This document shows, piece after piece, positions 56,439-64,000 of a DNA stretch of 64,000 nucleotides. Both the position numbers and the translations under genes were made by a program. Source of the stretch: Tetradesmus obliquus (taxonomy: Eukaryota; Chlorophyta; Chlorophyceae; Sphaeropleales; Scenedesmaceae); the NCBI GenBank assembly GCA_030272155.1, contig CP126204.1, forward strand, positions 3,339,501-3,403,500. The letters are read 5' to 3'. A model generated the notes under the pieces. It ran no database searches, was not told the DNA's origin, and saw only the letters and a program-made list of their open reading frames with translations. The number at the start of each line of letters is the position of its first letter. The stretch's first letter is position 1.

Positions 56439-57226
56439 ATGAACGGCAAACGCAACTCCACGCAGCAGGCGGGCCCTCCCGCCAAGCGAGGGCCCATCAG
56501 CGAGTTTGATGACTTGATTGAAGAGGATATGGCGGGCGATGATGCCGAGGCCGCTTTCCTGCCGGATGATTTGGATGAAGCAGACCCAGAGCTTGGAGAG
56601 GCAGGCAGGAACTGGCTTCGCCCGCCAGTGCCAGCCATGGATGCAGCAACAGACAGCCTGGGTATGTGCAGCAAATTTAACTGTTAAGTTTGTGGTTGAC
56701 GTTTGATAAGCAGTGGCACGCCATGCAGCAGAGAGAAGCAAGGGCTAGTGTGGGTTAGCTCATGGGCGCAGGCGGTGCTGTGCGCTGCGCAGCACAGGGC
56801 AGGCGCCATGCAACAGCAGCAGTGGAGCACTGATCATGTGGATTAGCAGAGTTGGCAGCTTCAGTTCGTATTATGCTTTGGTGCATGTTCTTGAGTGATG
56901 AGAGAGGCAGCAGCACCCTCTTCATACTCATATCTTCACACTCATCTGTTGATTCCCACCTTATCAGGCATACCTGCTTGCCATGCTGACTCATCTACTG
57001 TGCAGCAGCCAGTCCCACAGCACGCCAGCCATGTTCCAACCCCATGTTGAGGCTGTAAAAACCTTAACCTACACCTCTCTTGACGCTCGGTCAACCTGCA
57101 GAAGTGGATTGTGCACACCTTGCCGCAAGAACCTGCATCCACTCATCTGCTTATCAATGCCACCACCTGCTGCTCTGGAATTATAACTGCAGCAGACATT
57201 TGACAACTCTATTGCATGCTAAATGC

Positions 57227-57257
<31 letters not shown>

Positions 57258-57439
57258 GCTGCTGCTGCTGCAGTCTTCCAGCAGCTTGAGGTGGACTACT
57301 GCATTCAACGGCCGCGTCAGGACATCTGGCCCACGCGCGCACAGCAGGTGCCCGTGGTGCGCATGTTTGGCGTGAACGACGCAGGTGCGGGGATCCTAGA
57401 TTAGACTGGCTACCAGCAGCCTTTATAAGCACAGCAGCA

Positions 57440-57477
<38 letters not shown>

Positions 57478-60400
57478 TGCCCGTGGTGCGCATGTTCGGC
57501 GTGAACCACGCAGGTGCGGCACGATGCTTGCAGGATGGTGGACCCACAGCAGGATCAGCAGGCAGGGGCAGCAGCAACAGATGTGTCTGCTGTAGTGCTC
57601 TCAGCTGTGATGAAGCACAATGCCCGCTTGAGGGACACAATGCCGTCATCACGTGCTATGAATGATTGAGCTTAGCACAGCAGGTGCCCGTGGTTCGCTT
57701 GTTCGGCATGAGCGGAGCAGGCGCAGCAAATCAGCTTGGCACGCGCGGTGTCTGATAGTTGCATACGCGCGGTGTCTGATAGTTGCATGGAAGGATGCAT
57801 AGGCTAGCTGCAGCTGCAGTGCCCGCTGCGCAGAAGCAGCTGTGCCTCCATTCTGCTGGGCCGCAGTCATGGTGTCTGCACAGGAGACAAAAAGCAGCGG
57901 CATTGGCATCGACAGCAGCAAAACTACGCCCCAGTGCAGCCGCTGCATGTGTTGGAATCTAGTCGTGCTCACTGCTGCTGCTGCTGCCGCTGCTGCTGCT
58001 GCTGCTGCTGGCTGCTGCAGGCAACAGTGTGTGCGTGTTTGTGCACGGCTTTGAGCCCTACTTCTACTGCGACTGCCCGCACGGCTGGGGGCCCGAGGAC
58101 TGCCAGGAGCTGTGCAACGCGCTGCGGGTGCGTTCTGTAACATGATGGTTGTTTGTCTTTACTTGTCTCTGGGTTTCTGGAGCTTTCTGGAGCTTTCAGG
58201 TCATTGGGGTGGCTTTATTGGGATGGCTGGGCCTGCGGATTGCCAGGAGCGCTGCAACGCACTTTGGGGCTGTTGCACAGGAATGGTGGGAAGCTATAGC
58301 GCTGTAGGGTGCCAGCCACTACAGGCCCAGTGGGTCTGCACAGCTGCAGGCTTGAGGACTGCCAGGAGCACCATTGCAATGCTGGTTTGTGTTTTCAAGC
58401 GCTTTCTCTGACACTGGCGTCCTTAGGGTTGAGGCCTGCACAGCAGCGGCTGTGAGGACTGCCAGGAGCTTGCAAAATCACGTGGGGTGATTGTAAGCAT
58501 TTTTCTCTTGTATCTGCTTACAGGACCACGGGCGCCTCAAAGACAAGGGCCCTGGGGTGCCGCCTGTGGCTCGCGTGGAGCTGGTTCATATGACAAACAA
58601 TAGCGGGGCCCACTGAGCTGACATGCTGCTCCACCTATGCTTGCAAGACCACCCCCAGCTGAAAGCAGGGTCCTCGCGTGCCGCCTTTGGTGTTTGCCCT
58701 CCCTCACCTCGGTCAGTCGCACACACAGCACTGCCTTCAACTGTTGTGTGCTTGCCTGGCCGTCTGATACCTGCTTGCAGGACCACGGGCGCCTCAAAGA
58801 CAAGGGCCCTGGGGTGCCCCCAGTGGCGCGCGTGGAGCTGGTGCAGAAACCGCTACACTCGATCATACTGGCCGGTTTTGCTGATGCATGCAGAGACCCC
58901 CGAAAAAAACACTCACGCTTGACTCAGTTGCGCTTGCCCGCTGCTATCATGCTTGTTTGCAGGACCACGGGCGCCTCAAAGACAAGGGCCCTGGGGTACC
59001 ACCAGTGGCGCGTGTGGAGCTGGTGCAGAAGACAAACCTGTGGGGCTATCAGGGAGGGCTGTCGCGACCCTACCTGAAGATCGTGTGTGCGCTGCCAAAC
59101 CTGGTGGCGCCCGCGCGAGGTGAGAGGGGCGGAGAGCATATGTTTGTTGACAAGCAAGAGAAGTTTTGAGGATTGCGACTCAACGTCAGTTTGGTTGATA
59201 ACCACACACTGTGCCTCTACTAGCGCTCTGCTCTCTTAATAACCTTCGGCCTGCACCGCGAGTGGGCCTGCAAGACGCGACAGAATCATAGCTTGGTTAT
59301 CATACAGGGCGTAAGCATACATGTATGTATCAACCAGTGACGTATGTGCTGTGCGCGCTGGAGGACGGCCTGCGCTGCGTGGACCGCGCCCTGCCATCCC
59401 TTGCCAGCTACGAGAGCAACCGCCTCATCGACACATCCTTGACAGCCGCACTGATCATAGTATACATTTTCATTGTGCTTTGCTGCTGTGCAGGCGCCCT
59501 GGAGGACGGCATGCGCTGTGGTGACCGCGCCCTGCCGTCCCTCGCCAGCTACGAGAGCAACTTGACACATCCTTGACAGCCGCACTGATCATACAATACT
59601 GATTCATTGCTACTCATTGCTACGTCAATGCTACTTGTTTATTGTGCTTTGCTGCTGTGCAGGCGCCCTGGAGGACGGCATGCGCTGTGGTGACCGCGCC
59701 CTGCCGTCTCTTGCCAGCTATGAGAGCAACGTGTTGTACGCGCTGCGCTTCATGGTGGACACCAACATGGGCGGGGGGCAGTGGCTGGAGATACCGGCAG
59801 GTGCGGTACGGGGCCTTTGCCGATAGGTTTGGTGGGTTGCGCGCATTCGGTGTTGCATGCGCTGCGCTCGACTGTGGCATGGTGACAGGCGCCGGGCAGT
59901 GGCTGGAGTTCCCCGCAGTGTGACATGTCGCTGTTGTCTGCACGTACGTTGCTTCAGCAGTTGCTCTGCGTGCTGCCATGTCTTGTTGAAGGCGAGATTT
60001 GCATGGTTTATTTGATGCTTTCAGTTTGCTTGACTGGGCCTTGCACTGCACAGCTGCACCTGCAGTGCGGATACCTTGGCACATGTCATTCATGATGTTA
60101 CTTACTTCGTCACGCGCCGCTGCTGCTGCTGCTGCTGCAGGCAAGTGGCGTGCTGCAGCAGGCCCTGAAGGCGGCGCGGGGCGCGCCAGCTGGTGCCAGG
60201 TGGAGGCATCTGCTATAATCACTGCTGCCGCCTACGGTGCCATGGTGTGAAACAGCCTCACCAAAACACTGACGCCTGTGCTGCTGATGCTGCTGCTGCT
60301 GCTGTTGATGTTGCTGCTGCAGGCAAGTGGCGTGCTGCAGCCGGCCCTGAAGGCGGCGCGGGGCGCGCCAGCTGGTGCCAGGTGGAGGCATCTGCTATGG

Positions 60401-61436
60401 TTACTGCTGTTGCCTACGGTGCCATGGCGTGAAGCAGCCTCACCAACACACTGACGCCTGTGCTGCTGATGCTGTTGATGTTGATGTTGCTGCTGTAGGC
60501 AAGTGGCGGGCTGCAGCAGGCCCTGAAGGCGGCGCGGGGCGTGCCAGCTGGTGCCAGGTGGAGGCCCACTGCGTGTGGAGCGACATCATTGCACACGCGC
60601 CTGAAGGTGAGCAGCGGCAGCAGCAGCTGCAGCAGCAGCAGCGCTGACATTGAAGCGTAGACGCTGTCTGACAGTGTGGAATCGACAGCACGTTGCGTCA
60701 GCACAGCAGCAACAGCAGCAGCAAGTATGTTGCGGTTGATCTCTTTGCTTAGGCACCACCAGCAGGCCGTGCCAGCTGGTGTCAGGTGGAGGCGCACTGC
60801 GTGTGGAGCGACATCACCGCACACGCGCCTTGTGCATTGCGCCGCTGCGCGCCCGGTCACCTGTGCAACTCACATGCGGTTTGATGGTTCTGCTGCATCT
60901 GGTGCAGGCGAGTGGTCGCGCATCGCGCCGCTGCGCGTTTTGTCCTTTGACATCGAGTGTGCGGGCCGCAAAGGCCACTTCCCCGAGCCGCAGCAAGACC
61001 CCGTGATCCAGATTGCGAGCATGGTCACTGTGCTTGGAGAGGCCAAGCCGCGTGTGAAGAACATCTTGACGCTGGGCAGCTGCGCGGCGATCGTGGGCGC
61101 GGAGGTAGGCGGCTGGCTGTGTGTGTTTCAAGACGACTGGGACGCGTATGGTTTGTTGCTGTGTTGTGCAACAGTACGCGTGCTGAGCTGGGGGCTTCAA
61201 CGTATGTGATGTGGGGCGGCGGAGCAGCAGGGTGTCTTTGTGCTGCTGGTGGGTTGGGCCGGGGTGCTCAGAGTTGCCAAGCCGTGCGAGTAAAACATCA
61301 TCATGCTGGGCAGCCGGGCAGCGCTTGTATGCACGGAGACGAGGGGAAGTGCCTGTTGCTGCGTATGTGTGCATGGCTGTGTGCGCATATGGTTTCAGAG
61401 CTGGGCGCTGCTGTCTTGAGGTGTCTCTTTTGTCAA

Positions 61437-61473
<37 letters not shown>

Positions 61474-64000
61474 GTCAGGTGATGTCGTTTGAGAGCGAGG
61501 CGGAGATGCTCAATCGCTGGACCAGCCTGGTGCTGGAGACAGACCCAGACATCATCACAGGTGAGGCTGTGAGAAACAGAAATATAAGGCTATGACTTCA
61601 TTGCTTTGACCTGCTGCACCTGTTTCAGCGCCACGCTGCTTCACTGCCTTGTGTCGCCTTGTGTTGCCGCCATGCCTGACGCTAGGCTTGAGTTGTGTAT
61701 TACAGGGTGCAACACAGGGTGCGCAACACAACACAGTGTGCCAGTATGCTATCATGTGCTCTTCTACTTGCCCCCGCAGGCTACAACATCAACAATTTTG
61801 ACCTGCCCTACCTGTTTGAGCGAGCCAAGGCGCTGCGCGTGGACGGCGACGCACACCAGTGGGGGCGCATCCGGCACAGGTGCGGGAGGCCTCCAGCATA
61901 GAAGCATACATCAGTGTGTCCAGCCAGCCAGCATGCCTTTGGCTTAATGACGACAGCTGTCATGTTCATGCGCGGCGCTCCTCCCTACAGCCGTGCCTGC
62001 GCTGACCTATCTGTTCCAAAACTCTCCCTCTCTTCCTGACCCGTTGTGTGTTGCTCTTCTCAGTGCTTCCCGCAACCGTGTGCATGCTTCCCGCAGCCTC
62101 ACTGCTACTCTCACTGCTTCCAGCAGCCGTGTGCACGGCACCACCTTCAGCTGCATGGCGCTGTCATGCACGATTCGCTCACTGCTCGCACCAGCTGACT
62201 TTTGTATCACTGCTGCTCCCTGCCTGCAGCCGCGTGCGCATGCGCGACACCACCTTCAGCAGCAAGGCGTACGGCACGCACGAGTACAAGGACCTCACCA
62301 TCGAGGGCCGCGTGCAGTTTGACGTGTACATGGCGCTGCAGCGAGACCACAAGCTCAGCAGTTACACACTCAACGCGGTGAGCTCACTCGAGTAATATGT
62401 TTTTTGTAATTTTTGACATGTCAGCTATTATCCGAATGCAGTGATTGCGACAAGCTCCAGCTTCTCACGGCAGTGAGTGCTTGAATATGTGTAGCCATAT
62501 GCTGGGTTTCAGCAGTTGTCCAGTTTGACGTGTACATGGCGCTGCAGCGAGACCACAACCTGTTCAGCTACACGCTCAACGCGGTGCGTGACACTGTGGC
62601 TGATATTGCTGTTGATGCTGCTTGCAGTGAGCGCAACAAGCTCTGCAGCTGCAAGTTTGAAAGCGACATACGCGCTGATACCATTCTCATGTGTGTTATT
62701 ACCCATGCAGGTTCGGCGCACTTTCTTGGGGAGCAGAAAGAGGACGTGCACCACTCAGCCATCAGCGACCTGCAGAATGGCAACGCGGAGACGCGCCGCC
62801 GCCTGGCTGCTTCTGACACATTTGTATGCTTTTCTGCGTACCTTGTGTTCTTGCAGGTGTCGGCACGCGTCCTGGGCGAGCAAAAAGAGGACTTGCATCA
62901 CTCAGCCGTCGGACTTGCCGAACGGCAAGGCGGAGGCCAACATGTTGTGGCTGCTTCTGACAATTACGTATGTTTGTGTACCGTGTCTCTCTGCAGGTGT
63001 CGGCGCAGTTTCTAGGAGAGCAGAAAGAGGACGTGCACCACTCAGCTATCAGTGACCTGCAAAACGGCAACGCGGAGACGCCCCGCCGCCTGGCTGCTTC
63101 TGACACATATGTATGCTTTTACGCATACCTTGTGTTTTTGCAGGTGTCGGCACACTTGACCTGGGCGAGCAGAAGGAGGACGTGCACCACTCCGCCATCA
63201 GCGACCTGCAGAACGGCAACGGCAGACACTCATATCCAACATTCCTGACTTTGTGCAATTGTGCTTGGCTGCCTGTCTTCCTGTGCAGGTGTCGGCGCAC
63301 TTCCTAGGCGAGCAGAAGGAGGACGTGCACCACTCAGCAATCTCTGACCTGCAGAACGGCAACGCGGAGACGCGCCGCCGCCTGGCTGTGTACTGCCTGA
63401 AGGACGCGTACCTGCCGCAGCGGCTGCTGGACAAGCTGATGTACATGTACAACCACATCGAGATGGCCAGGGTTACAGGGGTGCCTGCGAGCTACCTGCT
63501 GACCAGGTGCGCATGGATGTCAACACTTTCAAGCGTGTTTTATGACAATATCACTTGATTTCTGGCGTGCAAGTCACTGGTAGGATATGAATGCCTATTC
63601 TTCGATATTGGGTTGACTCACAGCGAGTGTGCGCAGCGGCTGCTGGACAAGCTGATGTACATGTACAACCACATCGAGATGGCCAGGGTCACAGGCGTGC
63701 CTGCGAGCTACCTGCTGACCAGGTGCGCATGATCGCCAACACTTGCTCAGACGTGCAGCCATCTGCTGCGTGTTCACCGCTGCTCCGCTCATGTTGAAAT
63801 CGCTGCTACTTCGCACCTTTTTCATACCATATGCAGGGGCCAGTCTGTCAAGGTGTTCAGCCAGCTGCTGCTTAAGTCACCATACACGCACTGCTGCTGA
63901 TGTTCAGCTGTTCACATGCTGCCTCATGCCATGCAGGACCATTCCATCAAGGTGTTCAGCCGGCTGCTGCGGCATTTAGCTATACCTCACTATATGCACA
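56439..64000 (+). CDS. POLD1: DNA polymerase delta catalytic subunit, N-terminal and exonuclease domains (continues past window)
   Basis: Eleven exons join in phase to about 529 aa: 56439-56661, 57274-57384, 58021-58127, 58963-59119, 59663-59800, 60499-60606, 60908-61104, 61479-61560, 61780-61879, 62230-62377 and 63289-63506. The next exon ([12 protein letters not shown]) has two candidate copies near 63837 and 63937, and the true one may lie outside. The protein replicates the lagging strand and proofreads. The N-terminus has a basic PPAKR motif and an acidic stretch, then [14 protein letters not shown]. Proofreading motifs: Exo I FDIEC (Asp296, Glu298), Exo [12 protein letters not shown] (Asp382) and Exo [12 protein letters not shown] (Asp496), each 19-20 residues before the human positions. 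All exonuclease acids are present. Polymerase motifs and the iron-sulfur cluster should lie downstream. Exon fragments flank most exons. Confidence 0.95.
57466..57725 (+). repeat. Two donor-side copies of POLD1 exon 2
   Basis: CAGGTGCCCGTGGTKCGC...GGCGTGAAC with the old donor recurs at 57476-57513 and 57681-57722. The intact exon is 57274-57384. Confidence 0.85.
58205..58475 (+). repeat. Three donor-side copies of POLD1 exon 3 end
   Basis: GAGGACTGCCAGGAGC-type fragments lie near 58233, 58352 and 58453, after the intact exon (58021-58127). They are shorter and more decayed than elsewhere. Confidence 0.7.
58525..58860 (+). repeat. Two acceptor-side copies of POLD1 exon 4
   Basis: GACCACGGGCGCCTCAAAGA and following bases start at 58525 and 58782, before the intact exon at 58963-59119. 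The 5' halves are nearly identical; both lose similarity after the VELVQK codons. Confidence 0.9.
59350..59925 (+). repeat. Copies around POLD1 exon 5
   Basis: Acceptor-side copies ([20 protein letters not shown]) start near 59358 and 59494; the intact exon is 59663-59800. A donor-side fragment ([10 protein letters not shown]) lies at about 59886-59920. Confidence 0.9.
60139..60835 (+). repeat. Copies around POLD1 exon 6
   Basis: Acceptor-side copies ([20 protein letters not shown]) start at 60141 and 60324 after CTG tracts; the intact exon is 60499-60606. A donor-side copy ([19 protein letters not shown]) lies at about 60766-60830. This region is also a 180-bp-period tandem repeat. Confidence 0.9.
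61180..61350 (+). repeat. Decayed donor-side copy of POLD1 exon 7
   Basis: GAGGCCAAGCCGCGTGTGAAGAACATC is echoed near 61274-61310 (GAGTTGCCAAGCCGTGCGAG...AAAACATCATC), with several indels. Confidence 0.6.
62505..62590 (+). repeat. Donor-side copy of POLD1 exon 10
   Basis: CAGTTTGACGTGTACATGGC...CTCAACGCGGTG repeats the end of exon 10 (62230-62377) with few changes ([20 protein letters not shown]). Confidence 0.9.
62705..63240 (+). repeat. Four acceptor-side copies of POLD1 exon 11
   Basis: Copies of [20 protein letters not shown] start near 62710, 62857, 62998 and 63144, with a period of about 145 bp, before the intact exon (63289-63506). They end near the RRRLA codons, before the catalytic Exo III Asp. 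Confidence 0.95.
63625..63980 (+). repeat. Donor-side copy of POLD1 exon 11 and two copies of the next exon start
   Basis: CTGCTGGACAAGCTGATGTA...CTGACCAG with GTGCGC donor recurs at about 63640-63721. ATGCAG acceptors at 63836 and 63936 are followed by similar KVFSQLL-type codons; neither shows a clear donor. Confidence 0.8.

Overview
The window looks like nuclear DNA of a green alga (Chlorophyta, probably Chlorophyceae). The genes are split by many spliceosomal introns with GTGAG or GTGCG donors. Most long introns end in a (CTG)n run that leads straight into the CAG of the acceptor. The protein set is eukaryotic: the DNA polymerase delta catalytic subunit, a family-71 glycosyltransferase, an aldehyde dehydrogenase and a secreted haem peroxidase. 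The repeat style resembles volvocalean algae such as Haematococcus, but the species is a guess.

Layout from left to right: (1) 50-1996 (+), the 3' end of a UDP-N-acetylhexosamine-pyrophosphorylase-like gene with a membrane-anchor tail, followed by repeated copies of its last exon. (2) 3345-7582 (-), a Golgi-type GT71 (MNN1/MNN2-like) glycosyltransferase, 730 aa. (3) 8862-18677 (+), a complete 13-exon aldehyde dehydrogenase, 518 aa. (4) 19951-24007 (+), a 555-aa coiled-coil protein with a bZIP-like look. (5) 24523-25566 (+), an intronless tyrosine recombinase of Crypton/DIRS type. (6) 25951-31689, a 5.7-kb element bounded by 23-bp terminal inverted repeats and holding two mirror-image arrays of a 144-bp repeat. 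(7) 33466-42163 (+), an unrecognised secreted acidic protein, 574 aa. (8) 44707-47575 (-), a small secreted glycoprotein, 234 aa. (9) 47901-54205 (+), a secreted haem peroxidase, 531 aa. (10) 55319-55896, a small foldback/MITE-like element. (11) 56439 to the window end (+), the catalytic subunit of DNA polymerase delta, with its exonuclease domain present and its polymerase domain beyond the window. I joined the exons by hand. All five complete multi-exon plus-strand and minus-strand models, and the sixth (ALDH), keep phase at every junction and total a multiple of three.

The most unusual property is shared by all the multi-exon genes, on both strands. Introns are filled with partial, diverged copies of neighbouring exons, and these copies are one-sided. 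Copies upstream of an intact exon carry the acceptor and the 5' part of the exon; copies downstream carry the 3' part and the donor. Each decoy therefore has only one splice site and only the intact exon has both. Serial tandem duplication of segments spanning exon-intron junctions would give this pattern. The sense-strand (CTG)n tract belongs to the acceptor-side unit.

Functionally the genes do not form a pathway. The GT71 enzyme and the three secreted proteins suggest secretory and extracellular-matrix roles. Two of the secreted genes are divergently transcribed from a 325-bp spacer and could share a promoter.
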